This document shows positions 24,824 to 34,499 of a stretch of DNA of 49,474 nt, piece after piece. Every line of letters starts with the position of its first letter. Positions within the stretch are counted from its first letter, which is position 1. Source of the stretch: Hydrotalea sp. GTDB lineage: Bacteria > Bacteroidota > Bacteroidia > Chitinophagales > Chitinophagaceae. The notes beneath the pieces are model-generated. The model was given only the letters and a program-made list of their open reading frames with translations. It did no database searches and had not been told where the DNA came from. The position numbers and the translations under genes were made by a program. The stretch is taken from positions 1 through 49,474 of the forward strand of contig DAHXOT010000053.1 of NCBI GenBank assembly GCA_027364735.1. The letters run 5' to 3'.

Positions 24824-25852
24824 TTATAATTTGTTCTTAATTAATTTTTCAATAGTTGCTACCCACAAAGCATTTGTATTTAAACAGGGAATCATAGTAA
24901 AACTTTCGCCACCGGCTTCTAAAAAACTTTGTTTGCCTTGTTCTGCAATTTCCTCTAAAGTTTCTAAACAATCACTAACAAATGCCGGACAAACCACTAA
25001 TAATTTTTTAATTCCTTCCTTTGGCAATTCAGATAATCGCTTTGCTGTGTATGGTGTAAGCCATTTATCTCTTCCTAATCTTGATTGAAATGTTTGTTCC
25101 ACCTTATTATCAGGCAATGCCAATAGTTCTGCTGTTAGCTTTGTAGTAACAAATGTTTGATGCCTATAACACTGTTGATGTGCTTTTGATGCAACATTAC
25201 AACAATCATTTACTTTCAAACAATGGCATCCGGTAGTATCTCCCTTCATAATATGCCTTTCAGGAACTCCATGATAACTGAATAATAATTTATCGAAATC
25301 GTTTTTTAAATAAGGAACAATACTTTCAGATAATGCTTTAATGTAATCCGGATTATTATAATATGGTTCAACAGTAGTTAATTTAAATCCGTATTTATTT
25401 TTTTTATGCACTTCATACATATAATCAACAGCGGTTTCGTAACTACTCATTGCATAGTGTGGATATAGGGGGAATAGAATTACTTCCTCTATATCCGGAA
25501 TTATTTGTAATAAATTATTGAATGCCGCTGTAGGATTGGGATTGCCGTATCGCATGGCTATTTCAACAGGTATATCAAATTTTTGCTGAACAACTTGTTG
25601 CAACTGCTTAGTTATTGCAATTAAGGGAGAGCCATCTTTAGTCCATATTGTTTGATACGCATGTGCCGATTTGGGAGAACGAAAAGGAACTATTATTCCT
25701 TTTACTAAAATTGAACGAATAATAAATGGAATATCAATTACTTTTTCATCCATCAAAAATTCATTCAAATATTTTTTAACATCTTTTATTTGTGTAGAGT
25801 CGGGCGAACCTAAGTTCATTAAAATTATTCCCTTTTTAATTGTTGTTGCCAT
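24824..25852 (-). CDS. hemH: Ferrochelatase HemH
   Basis: Inserts iron into protoporphyrin IX to make haem (or into coproporphyrin in other lineages). The 342-residue protein has the catalytic histidine H194 in LLFSYHGVPERH, the opening GIILMNLGSPDS and the conserved E in DCLETLEEI. Between residues 209 and 228 it has C209, C211, C217, C218 and C228 (GCHCLKVNDCC), a cysteine-rich insert that might bind a [2Fe-2S] cluster, as in some other ferrochelatases; this is inference. hemJ is the downstream neighbour, which supports the protoporphyrin route. Confidence 0.94.
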   Translation of the reverse strand: MATTIKKGIILMNLGSPDSTQIKDVKKYLNEFLMDEKVIDIPFIIRSILVKGIIVPFRSPKSAHAYQTIWTKDGSPLIAITKQLQQVVQQKFDIPVEIAMRYGNPNPTAAFNNLLQIIPDIEEVILFPLYPHYAMSSYETAVDYMYEVHKKNKYGFKLTTVEPYYNNPDYIKALSESIVPYLKNDFDKLLFSYHGVPERHIMKGDTTGCHCLKVNDCCNVASKAHQQCYRHQTFVTTKLTAELLALPDNKVEQTFQSRLGRDKWLTPYTAKRLSELPKEGIKKLLVVCPAFVSDCLETLEEIAEQGKQSFLEAGGESFTMIPCLNTNALWVATIEKLIKNKL

Positions 25853-25866
25853 AAATGAAATGATTG

Positions 25867-25898
25867 CAAATGTAACAGAACAAAGATGTAGTGGTAAA
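25867..25898 (-). promoter_or_regulatory. Promoter of hemH-hemJ
   Basis: On the minus strand, TTTA (25898-25895), a 20-bp spacer and TACATTTG (25874-25867) give an exact -7 box, with 14 bp to the hemH ATG. The -7 region TTACATTTGCAA is the same as at the DUF2795 promoter. Confidence 0.55.
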
Positions 25899-25970
25899 GT
25901 TTATTGTCATAAAAATGTCTGTTAGCAGATAAAAAATTGTTAGAATATCGTCATTAAAAGATTTTACACT

Positions 25971-26014
25971 AAAGATGACAATAAAATGACAGTGGATTGA
26001 TGAAAGTCATCTTT
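25971..26014. promoter_or_regulatory. Inverted repeat in hemH/hemA divergent region
   Basis: AAAGATGAC (25971-25979) and GTCATCTTT (26006-26014) form a perfect 9-bp inverted repeat with a 26-bp spacer, followed by Ts. It lies just before the candidate hemA promoter. It could be an operator shared by the two divergent haem operons, or a terminator-like hairpin. No known regulator site is recognised. Confidence 0.35.
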
Positions 26015-26041
26015 TTTCGGGCATCTAACCAAATAATTTTG
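26012..26041 (+). promoter_or_regulatory. Candidate hemA promoter
   Basis: TAATTTTG (26034-26041) matches the -7 consensus exactly. The best upstream box is TTTT (26012-26015) at 18 bp, which is poor. It is 22 bp before the hemA ATG, a sensible distance. The -33 box overlaps the right arm of the inverted repeat at 25971-26014. Confidence 0.4.
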
Positions 26042-26063
26042 TTGTAACAAAGATTTTAGAGAA

Positions 26064-27284
26064 ATGCACTATCAGCAGTTTTTTGTAGCAGGAATAAATT
26101 ATAAAAAAACCGACACATCGGTACGAGGTGATTTTGCTATTAATAATACCCAATATCAATCATTACTTCAAAAAGCCGCTTCTGTACATGTAAAAGAAAT
26201 TTTTATTTTAAGCACTTGTAACAGAACCGAGATATATGGATTGGCACCTTCGGCCGAATTTTTAATAGATTTATTGTGCAACGAAACCACTGGAACAAAA
26301 GATATTTTTTTAACCAAATGTTACATTAAGCAAGGTGCAGAAGCTGTAGAACATATTTTTTCGGTTGCCGCAGGATTAGATTCGCAAATATTGGGTGATT
26401 ATGAGATAATAGGGCAAATGAAAAATGCTTTCAAATTTTCGAAAGAACATGGCTTAGTTGGCCCGTTTTTAGAAAGACTATTTAATACTGTTTTACAATC
26501 GTCAAAAATTATTAAAAATCAAACGGCTTTAAGCGGCGGTACAGTTTCGGTTGCATTTGCAGCGATACAATTTTTAAAAGAAGCTTATTCGAATTTTTCT
26601 GATAAAAAAATATTATTGGTAGGCACAGGTAAAATTGGAAGAAATACCAGCAAAAACTTAATAGATTATTTAGAAACAACCAATATTACCATCATAAACC
26701 GTACTACCGATAAAGCAAAAGAATTAGCTGAAGAATTAGGTATACAATTTGCCGATTATACACAACTAAACCAACATATTCAAACTGCAGATATTATAAT
26801 TGTTGCTACTAATGCACAAGAGCCAATAATATTAAAATCGGATTTGCTTCATTCATCTAAAAAAGTATTATTAGATCTTTCTATTCCCAATAATATTGAA
26901 GTAGCTGTAAAAGAACTATCGCATATTACTTTAGCCAATGTAGATGATTTGTCTAAAATTAATGATGCCACTTTGCAAAAAAGGATAGAAGAAGTTCCTA
27001 AAGCTAAAGCCATTATTCAAGCATATATGAATGAATTTCATGAGTGGAATTGTATGCGTAAACATGCTTCTGTGCTAAGATCTTTAAAACAAAAATTACA
27101 CGATTTACATCAAAGTAATTTATTCAAATCAGCTTTTGATTGTGAAGAAGCTCCATTAGCAGATGCAGAATCTATTCAAAAAGTAATCAATAATTTGGCA
27201 ATAACCATGCGCAGCCAACATACACCGGGTTGTAACTATATTCAAGCAATAAATAATTACATTGCACAACCGGTTTTAGCCTAA
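26064..27284 (+). CDS. hemA: Glutamyl-tRNA reductase HemA
   Basis: First enzyme of the C5 route to tetrapyrroles, reducing Glu-tRNA to glutamate-1-semialdehyde. The 406-residue protein has the catalytic C52 in ILSTCNRTEIYG, an NADPH-binding KILLVGTGKIGRNTSKNL near 187-204 and a C-terminal dimerisation region. It heads the rightward haem operon, and hemC follows after 10 bp. The product is used by HemL at the far end of the same cluster. Confidence 0.96.
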   Translation: MHYQQFFVAGINYKKTDTSVRGDFAINNTQYQSLLQKAASVHVKEIFILSTCNRTEIYGLAPSAEFLIDLLCNETTGTKDIFLTKCYIKQGAEAVEHIFSVAAGLDSQILGDYEIIGQMKNAFKFSKEHGLVGPFLERLFNTVLQSSKIIKNQTALSGGTVSVAFAAIQFLKEAYSNFSDKKILLVGTGKIGRNTSKNLIDYLETTNITIINRTTDKAKELAEELGIQFADYTQLNQHIQTADIIIVATNAQEPIILKSDLLHSSKKVLLDLSIPNNIEVAVKELSHITLANVDDLSKINDATLQKRIEEVPKAKAIIQAYMNEFHEWNCMRKHASVLRSLKQKLHDLHQSNLFKSAFDCEEAPLADAESIQKVINNLAITMRSQHTPGCNYIQAINNYIAQPVLA

Positions 27285-27294
27285 CTAATATTTC

Positions 27295-28245
27295 ATGAAA
27301 AAAAAATTACGCATTGGCACAAGAGACAGTCAATTAGCAGTTTGGCAAGCAACCCTTGTATTGCAATTACTGAAAGAAAAAGGCATCCCCAGTGAGTTGG
27401 TTTATATGAAAAGTGAAGGGGATATTGATTTAGTAACACCATTATATGCCATGGGCGTTCAAGGTGTTTTTACAAAAACTTTAGATGCCGCATTACTAAG
27501 TAACACTATTGATATTGCAGTTCATTCAATGAAAGATGTGCCAACACAATTAGCCAAAGGAATTGTTCAAGCGGCAGTTTTACCAAGAGCCAATTATAAA
27601 GATATTTTGGTAGTAAAAGATAACTTTACAACCATACAAGAAATACTTAATAAACCTCATACTACAACAAGCCATTTACCACTCACTATTGCTACCAGCA
27701 GTATTCGCCGAAAAGCACAATGGCTAAACCGTTACCCCAATCATCATATTGAAAATCTTCGTGGTAATGTTAATACACGTTTAAAAAAAGTTACTGATAA
27801 TAATTGGCACGGAGCAATTTTTGCGGCAGCAGGATTAGAAAGAATTAATCTTCGCCCCAATACCTCTATAGAGCTGAATTGGATGCTTCCTGCACCAGCA
27901 CAAGGTGCTATTACTATTGTATGTAAAGAGGAAGATAATAACACAAAAGAAATTATAAGTTTATTGAATGATACCAATACAGACATTTGTACAAAAATTG
28001 AAAGAGATTTTTTAAAAACATTAATGGGTGGTTGCTCTACTCCAATAAGTGCTTTAGCCGAAATTAAAAATGATACAGTTTATTTTAAAGGAAATATTTT
28101 TTCATTAGATGGAAAAGAAAAAAAAGAAATAGAAGTAACTACCTCTATCAACGAATCAAATAACGTAGGAATAGATGCCGCAAAAAACTTATTGAACAAT
28201 GGTGCCGATAAAATTGTTGAAGCAATAAAAAATGAGGGAAAATAA
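27295..28245 (+). CDS. hemC: Hydroxymethylbilane synthase (porphobilinogen deaminase) HemC
   Basis: Joins four porphobilinogens into hydroxymethylbilane. The 316-residue protein has the RIGTRDSQLAVWQA opening, HSMKDVPTQLAKGI with the catalytic aspartate, SSIRRKAQWL and the dipyrromethane-cofactor cysteine C247 in MGGCSTPIS. It overlaps hemD by 14 bp, so the two are translationally linked, and hemD uses its product. Confidence 0.96.
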   Translation: MKKKLRIGTRDSQLAVWQATLVLQLLKEKGIPSELVYMKSEGDIDLVTPLYAMGVQGVFTKTLDAALLSNTIDIAVHSMKDVPTQLAKGIVQAAVLPRANYKDILVVKDNFTTIQEILNKPHTTTSHLPLTIATSSIRRKAQWLNRYPNHHIENLRGNVNTRLKKVTDNNWHGAIFAAAGLERINLRPNTSIELNWMLPAPAQGAITIVCKEEDNNTKEIISLLNDTNTDICTKIERDFLKTLMGGCSTPISALAEIKNDTVYFKGNIFSLDGKEKKEIEVTTSINESNNVGIDAAKNLLNNGADKIVEAIKNEGK

Positions 28246-28948
28246 TATTACAATATTATGTACCAGACCATTGAATGAAAATATCATTCAAAAAGCAGCT
28301 ATGCAAAATATTTCTATTGATTGCTATTCTTTTATTGAAACAAACCAAATATTATCGCCAGAATTAATTGCCGATATTCATCACTTGGCTCAAAAAAAAT
28401 ATGCAATTATTTTTACCAGTATGAATGCTGTTAATGCGGTAATTAATCATTTACAATTGATACCTAATTGGGATATATACTGCATAAGTGGTACTACAAA
28501 AGATATAGCAACTAATTTTTTTGGAGAAGCCAAAATAAAAGCAACTGCAAAAAATGCATCTGAACTTGCTACAATTATTTCTGCAGATCATTCTATTACT
28601 GAAACTATTTTCTTTTGTGGCAATCGGCGATTAAACGAATTACCCGAAGAACTTACTTCAAAAGGAATTCGAGTAATTGAAAAAGTGGTTTACACTACTA
28701 TTCAAACACCTCATAGCATTGAAAAAAATTATTCTGCAATACTTTTTTTTAGTCCAAGTGCTGTTCACAGTTTTTTTTCAGTAAACAATGTACATAATAA
28801 CACCATTTTTTTCTCTATCGGAAATACAACAACAGCAGCCATAAAAACTTATAGCAATAACAAAATAATTACCAGCGAATGGCCCGGAAAAGATGCAATG
28901 ATTAATTTATCTATACAATACTTTACAACTTTACAACATACAACATGA
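28232..28948 (+). CDS. hemD: Uroporphyrinogen-III synthase HemD
   Basis: Closes and inverts ring D of hydroxymethylbilane to give uroporphyrinogen III. Sequences in this family are poorly conserved; the call rests on the two-lobed Rossmann-like pattern ([17 protein letters not shown] at the start, [16 protein letters not shown] near 55, [17 protein letters not shown] near 128 and [15 protein letters not shown] near 170) and on its position between hemC and hemE. The 238-residue length is normal. Its start lies inside hemC, and its stop overlaps the hemE start in ATGA. Confidence 0.9.
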   Translation: MRENNITILCTRPLNENIIQKAAMQNISIDCYSFIETNQILSPELIADIHHLAQKKYAIIFTSMNAVNAVINHLQLIPNWDIYCISGTTKDIATNFFGEAKIKATAKNASELATIISADHSITETIFFCGNRRLNELPEELTSKGIRVIEKVVYTTIQTPHSIEKNYSAILFFSPSAVHSFFSVNNVHNNTIFFSIGNTTTAAIKTYSNNKIITSEWPGKDAMINLSIQYFTTLQHTT

Positions 28949-29985
28949 ACATCATACAAAACGATTTATTATTAAGAACATTAAAAGGCGAATTTACCGA
29001 ACGTACTCCTGTATGGATGATGCGTCAAGCAGGAAGGTATTTGCCGGAGTATATGGTACTGAGAGAAAAATATGGATTTTTTGAAAGATGCCAAACTCCA
29101 GAATTAGCTGCTGCCATTACTTTACAGCCCGTTGATATTATTGGCGTTGATGCAGCTATTTTATTTTCGGATATTTTAGTGGTGCCACAAGCCATGGGAT
29201 TGGAAGTTCAGTTGATTGAAAGTAAAGGACCAATTTTACCCAACCCAATTAAAACTATTAACGATTTAACGCGTATTCGTGTACCAAATGTTGATGAAAC
29301 ACTGGGGTATGTTTTTGATGCAATAAAATTAATTAAGCAACAATTAAATGGAAGAGTGCCTTTAATTGGTTTTGCCGGTGCACCGTGGACAATTCTTTGT
29401 TACATGGTTCAAGGTAAAGGTTCCAAAACTTTCGATGAAGCCAAAGCATTTTGCTATATGCAACCAGAATTGGCACATCAATTATTGCAAATGATTACCG
29501 ATACAACCATTGCCTATTTAAAAGGACAAGTTGCGGCTGGTGCCGATACCGTTCAAATATTTGATAGCTGGGGCGGATTATTAGGCCCTGCTGATTTTGA
29601 AAATATTTCCCTACAATATATTCGTCAAATTGTTGCTGCATTAAAAGATGATGTGCCTGTAATTATTTTTGCAAAAGGTGTATGGCATAGCTTAGATGCA
29701 ATGGCGGCAACAGGTGCAGCAGGTTTGGGAATTGATTGGTGTATACAACCGAAAATGGCACGACAATTATCAGGAAATAATATCACACTTCAGGGTAATT
29801 TTGATCCGGCAAAATTATTATCGCCTATTCCTGTAATTAAAAAAGAAGTGAAGCAAATGTTGCAGGCTTTTGGAAAAGGTAAATATATTGCCAATTTAGG
29901 TCATGGTATTTTACCAAATGTTCCTGTAGATCATGCAAGAGCATTTGTGGATACGGTGAAAGAGTTTAAAATGTCTGATGTTTGA
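28945..29985 (+). CDS. hemE: Uroporphyrinogen decarboxylase HemE
   Basis: Removes four carboxyl groups from uroporphyrinogen III to give coproporphyrinogen III. The 346-residue protein has the signature [17 protein letters not shown] near 20-36, the conserved aspartate in [11 protein letters not shown], and [16 protein letters not shown] near 143-158. The final residues (MSDV) are encoded by one copy of the ATGTCTGAT repeat that surrounds the next gene, so the natural C-terminus probably ended near EFK. This is a sign that the following element was inserted exactly at the 3' end of hemE. Confidence 0.96.
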   Translation: MNIIQNDLLLRTLKGEFTERTPVWMMRQAGRYLPEYMVLREKYGFFERCQTPELAAAITLQPVDIIGVDAAILFSDILVVPQAMGLEVQLIESKGPILPNPIKTINDLTRIRVPNVDETLGYVFDAIKLIKQQLNGRVPLIGFAGAPWTILCYMVQGKGSKTFDEAKAFCYMQPELAHQLLQMITDTTIAYLKGQVAAGADTVQIFDSWGGLLGPADFENISLQYIRQIVAALKDDVPVIIFAKGVWHSLDAMAATGAAGLGIDWCIQPKMARQLSGNNITLQGNFDPAKLLSPIPVIKKEVKQMLQAFGKGKYIANLGHGILPNVPVDHARAFVDTVKEFKMSDV

Positions 29986-30030
29986 TTTGATGATGTCTGA
30001 TATTTTGATGTTGATTTATTTATGTCTGAT
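29971..30030 (+). repeat. Three direct copies of ATGTCTGAT
   Basis: Identical 9-mers at 29971-29979, 29993-30001 and 30022-30030, separated by related TTTGATG/TGATGTTGAT words. They span the hemE stop codon and lead into the four-helix-bundle gene. Similar words occur downstream of that gene. Confidence 0.85.
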
Positions 30031-30055
30031 TTAAATTGCAGCATAAATTTTTCTT

Positions 30056-30415
30056 ATGAACAGAAAAGAATTACAAAGCAGAACAAAAAAATTTCATGTA
30101 GATATTATTAAACTTTGCGATGATTTTCCTAGAAATGCTGCAGGCTTTGAAACGGCAAAACAATTGATAAGATCAGCAGGTTCAGTGGGTGCGAATTACA
30201 GAGCAAGTGTTAGAGCAAAATCAAATGCAGATTTTATTTATAAAATTGAAATTGCTTTAGAAGAAGCAGACGAAAGCCATTATTGGTTGGAGGTTATTAA
30301 AGAAGCTGAAATAAAAACCGGATTTGAAATTGACAGATTAATCAATGAAGCGAATGAATTAACAGCCATATTCGCTGCCACTGATAAAACTGCAAAAGCA
30401 AACAAAAGAAAATAA
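30056..30415 (+). CDS. Four-helix-bundle protein (23S rRNA intervening-sequence family)
   Basis: A 119-residue helical protein of the S23/intervening-sequence family, named after genes found in 23S rRNA inserts. The related Avd protein works in diversity-generating retroelements. The family core is visible: AKQLIRSAGSVGANYRAS, RAKSNADFIYKIEIALEEADE and HYWLEVIKEA. The function of stand-alone members is unknown. It interrupts an otherwise tight haem operon (hemE before, hemB after) and is flanked on both sides by short repeated words, so it looks like an inserted cassette. No reverse transcriptase or variable repeat is in the window, so a retroelement is not supported. Confidence 0.88.
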   Translation: MNRKELQSRTKKFHVDIIKLCDDFPRNAAGFETAKQLIRSAGSVGANYRASVRAKSNADFIYKIEIALEEADESHYWLEVIKEAEIKTGFEIDRLINEANELTAIFAATDKTAKANKRK

Positions 30416-30420
30416 ATAAA

Positions 30421-31479
<1,059 letters not shown>

Positions 31480-31495
31480 CCCTTAATAATTTTTT

Positions 31496-31801
31496 ATGTA
31501 TATCATTGAATTAACTTATAGAGTTTCTGCCGAAGAAATAGATAAGAATTTAGAGGCACACATGAATTACATTGAGAAGTATTACAATACCGGCCACTTT
31601 TTAGCCTCCGGACGCAAAGAACCACGCGATGGTGGAATTATATTTGCGAGAGCAAAAAGCAGAGAAAGAATTGAAGATATTGTTTCTAAAGATCCTTTCA
31701 ACATCAATGGTTTTGCCGATTACAGAATCATAGAATTTAAAGCAACCAAAAAAACAAAAGGCTACGACGAGCTTGTTGGAGAAGAATATACATTTGAATA
31801 G
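31496..31801 (+). CDS. YciI-family protein
   Basis: A 101-residue protein of the YciI family, small alpha-beta dimers related to muconolactone isomerase in fold, mostly of unknown function. Visible features are the MYIIELTYRVSAEEIDKNLEAH start, the GHFLASGRKEPRDGGIIFARA segment with a conserved glycine and basic residues, and DPFNINGFADYRIIEFKA, typical of the C-terminal strand. It is placed between hemB and hemL in the haem operon, 16 bp after hemB, so an accessory role is possible but not shown. Confidence 0.85.
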   Translation: MYIIELTYRVSAEEIDKNLEAHMNYIEKYYNTGHFLASGRKEPRDGGIIFARAKSRERIEDIVSKDPFNINGFADYRIIEFKATKKTKGYDELVGEEYTFE

Positions 31802-31840
31802 AAACCTATTTTTTACCAAGCTATAGAATTTGCCACAGCT

Positions 31841-31867
31841 ATCGTTGCGTCGCACACTTGTACTTCA
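31841..31867 (-). repeat. 27-nt repeat, copy 1 (upstream of hemL)
   Basis: The core ATCGTTGCGTCGCACACT (31841-31858) is GC-rich for this genome. Its reverse complement occurs without mismatch at 33278-33295 after hemL. Over 27 nt the two copies agree at 24 positions. Copy 1 lies in the 96-bp gap before hemL. Confidence 0.85.
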
Positions 31868-31897
31868 TCAGGTACATCAACTAAAATATTATTTTAT

Positions 31898-33187
31898 ATG
31901 AACATTTCTAAAAGTCAGGAACTTTTTTCACGAGCACAACAATCTATTCCGGGTGGAGTAAATTCCCCCGTTCGTGCATTTAAAAGTGTTGGTGGCACGC
32001 CTTTATTCATATCAAAAGCCAAAGGAGCTTATTTATATGATGCCGACGGAAATAAGTATATCGATTATATTGCATCTTGGGGACCTATGATTTTAGGCCA
32101 TGCTTACGAACCGGTTATTAAAGCCATACAAGAACAGGCAACCCTCTCTACATCTTACGGAGCACCCACCGAATTAGAAATTGCAATGGCCGAATTAATT
32201 AAATCAATGACTCCCAACATCGATTTAATAAGAATGGTAAGCAGCGGCACAGAAGCTTGTATGAGTGCAGTACGTGTTGCACGTGGTTATACCGGAAAAA
32301 ATAAAATTATCAAATTCGAAGGGTGTTATCATGGCCACGCCGATGCATTTTTAGTAAAAGCAGGAAGTGGTGTAGCTACATTTAATATTCAAACAGTACC
32401 AGGCGTAACAGCAGGTGTAGCCAATGATACATTGACTTGTGCCTATAACGATTTAGATGCAGTAAAGAAGTTAGTAGAAGAAAATAAAAATGAAATTGCA
32501 GCTATCATTACCGAACCTGTTGTTGGTAATATGGGATGTATTTTACCCGAAGCAGGATTTTTAGAAGGACTTAGAAAAATTTGTGATGAAAATAATATTG
32601 TTTTCATTTTTGATGAGGTGATGACAGGTTTTCGTTTAGCAAAAGGCGGTGCACAAGAAAGATTACATATTAATGCCGATTTGGTTACTTATGGAAAAGT
32701 AATTGGTGCAGGGTTACCTGTTGGTGCATTTGGCGGAAAAAAATATATTATGGAATCGGTTGCCCCGTTAGGAAATGTATATCAGGCAGGAACATTGAGT
32801 GGAAACCCTATTGCAATGATTGCAGGTTATACTTTATTAAATATTTTAAATAACGAGCCTTCTATTTTTAAAGAATTGGAAGAAAAAACTATTTACTTAA
32901 AAGATGGCTTAACCAAAGTATTACAAGCAAGTGGAACACCTTATGTTATTAACCAATTAGGAAGTATGATTAGTGTACATTTTAGTGATCATGCAGTTAC
33001 TAATTTTGAAACAGCCGCATCGGCTAATAATGATTTATTTAAGAAATTTTTTCATGCCATGCTACAACGTGGTGTGTATTTGCCACCATCGGCATTTGAA
33101 AGTTGGTTTTTAAATAATGCATTAACTAAAAAAGATTTAGATTATACTATTGAAGCAACCGAAGAAAGCTTAAAAGAAATATTATAG
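31898..33187 (+). CDS. hemL: Glutamate-1-semialdehyde 2,1-aminomutase HemL
   Basis: PLP enzyme converting glutamate-1-semialdehyde from HemA to 5-aminolevulinate for HemB. The 429-residue protein opens [18 protein letters not shown], has [18 protein letters not shown] near 115, [10 protein letters not shown] near 143 and the PLP lysine at about 267 in [17 protein letters not shown]. Order in the pathway is HemA, HemL, HemB, although hemL is last in the operon. It is separated from the yciI gene by 96 bp that hold a repeat copy, and it may have its own promoter, but none was recognised. Confidence 0.96.
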   Translation: MNISKSQELFSRAQQSIPGGVNSPVRAFKSVGGTPLFISKAKGAYLYDADGNKYIDYIASWGPMILGHAYEPVIKAIQEQATLSTSYGAPTELEIAMAELIKSMTPNIDLIRMVSSGTEACMSAVRVARGYTGKNKIIKFEGCYHGHADAFLVKAGSGVATFNIQTVPGVTAGVANDTLTCAYNDLDAVKKLVEENKNEIAAIITEPVVGNMGCILPEAGFLEGLRKICDENNIVFIFDEVMTGFRLAKGGAQERLHINADLVTYGKVIGAGLPVGAFGGKKYIMESVAPLGNVYQAGTLSGNPIAMIAGYTLLNILNNEPSIFKELEEKTIYLKDGLTKVLQASGTPYVINQLGSMISVHFSDHAVTNFETAASANNDLFKKFFHAMLQRGVYLPPSAFESWFLNNALTKKDLDYTIEATEESLKEIL

Positions 33188-33196
33188 CTCTCTTTT

Positions 33197-33234
33197 AAAG
33201 ACAATGCCACACTTTAAAGTATGGCATTGTCTTT
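33197..33234. terminator. Hairpin terminator after hemL
   Basis: AAAGACAATGCCA (33197-33209) pairs perfectly with TGGCATTGTCTTT (33222-33234); the loop itself contains the palindrome ACTTTAAAGT. The T-tail is short. It lies 9 bp after hemL and can also serve the converging glycosyltransferase operon. Confidence 0.8.
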
Positions 33235-33268
33235 AATAACTATTTTATCAATTAGCTGATCAACGATA

Positions 33269-33295
33269 TGCAGTAGCAGTGTGCGACGCAACGAT
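33269..33295 (+). repeat. 27-nt repeat, copy 2 (downstream of hemL, inverted)
   Basis: AGTGTGCGACGCAACGAT (33278-33295) is the exact reverse complement of copy 1, so the copies face each other around hemL. CAACGAT also occurs at 33261-33267, 28 bp before its place in the core. Confidence 0.85.
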
Positions 33296-33328
33296 GTTTA
33301 ATTGAAATACAAAAGCTTACTAAAAAAA

Positions 33329-34495
33329 TTATTTTCTTTTTGCCTTATCCCAAAGTACAGATGCTTTTTGTGTAAAGAAATAGCGGTACATGCCTGCCAA
33401 CATACAGTAATTCATAAAACAGAAATAATAGGGTATAAATAATATTTTAACCCGTATTTGCCTGCTTTCTAACAACCACCCTACCACTGCTGAAGTATAA
33501 AAACCAATTTGTGCAATTAATAATACAACAAAAATTGTACTGGCAGATTGCGCAACAATTATGCAATTTAATAGTAAGGAAAGAAGCATTAAAAACGGGG
33601 TGATTGTCCACCGTAATACACGATGACTAATATATTGAAAACCTAGTAATGGTCTGAAAAAAGGATTGAATAATTTACGGGTTCTAATTGTTGATTGAAT
33701 ACCGCCGGCAGCAATTCGAACCTTTCTTTTTAATTCCTCTTTTAAATTTTCTGAAGAGCTCTCTACTGCATACGCATCGGGATCGTAAGCAATTTTATAA
33801 CCCTTCATTGCAATCTTCATAGAAATCATAAAATCATCTAATAACGTATCAGGCTCAACCGGTTCGTATAAATTGGTTCTTACACTAAATAATTCACCTG
33901 CAGCGCCAACAACTGAATATAATTCGGCATCCCATTTTTTAAGTTTAGATTCATATTTCCAATAAAATCCTTCTCCGGCTGTTGCATCTGATGCATCTTC
34001 AATATGCACCCGCTTTTCTCCGGAAACTGCCCCAACTTTAGGATTAACATAATACTTGGCAATACGCAATAAAGCTTCTTTATTTAAAAATGTATTAGCA
34101 TCGGTAAATACCACAATTTCTGTTTGTACATGTTGCATAGCACGATGCACTGCGGCAATTTTACCACTTCTACCCTCTTGATGTAATAATTGAATTTGTG
34201 GATAATTGGCAATAATAGAAGCGGTTTTATCGGTAGAACCATCCGTTATAAAAATGATACGAAATTTATTTTCCGGATAATGAAGCAATAATGTATTTTT
34301 TATTTTTTCTTCAATTACCTGTTCTTCATTGTAAGCAGCTACAATTAATGTAAGTGAAGGCGTATAACTACCATCGAATAATGCTACAGGCTTTATAAAA
34401 AAGCTTTTTATTTTAACCAAAAAATATAAAACTATACCATAACCAACGTAGGTATAGAAAACAATAAAAAGACTAATCCAAAATATCCATTTCAT
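33329..34495 (-). CDS. Membrane glycosyltransferase, family 2
   Basis: GT2 enzyme anchored in the inner membrane. The 388-residue protein has an N-terminal membrane helix, the GT-A domain (SLTLIVAAYNEEQVIEEKI, FITDGSTDKT, the metal-binding FTDANTF and the acceptor-site LLDDFMIS) and several membrane helices at the C-terminus. This resembles processive polysaccharide synthases, but without a clear QxxRW motif (KVRIAAGGIQSTIRTRK in that place). It is the last gene of the short operon flippase, GT2, GT2. Donor and acceptor sugars cannot be told. Confidence 0.85.
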   Translation of the reverse strand: MKWIFWISLFIVFYTYVGYGIVLYFLVKIKSFFIKPVALFDGSYTPSLTLIVAAYNEEQVIEEKIKNTLLLHYPENKFRIIFITDGSTDKTASIIANYPQIQLLHQEGRSGKIAAVHRAMQHVQTEIVVFTDANTFLNKEALLRIAKYYVNPKVGAVSGEKRVHIEDASDATAGEGFYWKYESKLKKWDAELYSVVGAAGELFSVRTNLYEPVEPDTLLDDFMISMKIAMKGYKIAYDPDAYAVESSSENLKEELKRKVRIAAGGIQSTIRTRKLFNPFFRPLLGFQYISHRVLRWTITPFLMLLSLLLNCIIVAQSASTIFVVLLIAQIGFYTSAVVGWLLESRQIRVKILFIPYYFCFMNYCMLAGMYRYFFTQKASVLWDKAKRK

Positions 34496-34499
34496 AGAA

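Noticed and set aside
30056-30415. Diversity-generating retroelement (Avd-like gene)
   Set aside because: No reverse transcriptase, template repeat or variable repeat was seen in the window.
31841-33295. Inverted 27-nt sequences as terminal repeats of a transposon carrying hemL
   Set aside because: No transposase or target-site duplication is present and hemL is a core gene in its expected operon; a dispersed repeat or binding site is more likely.
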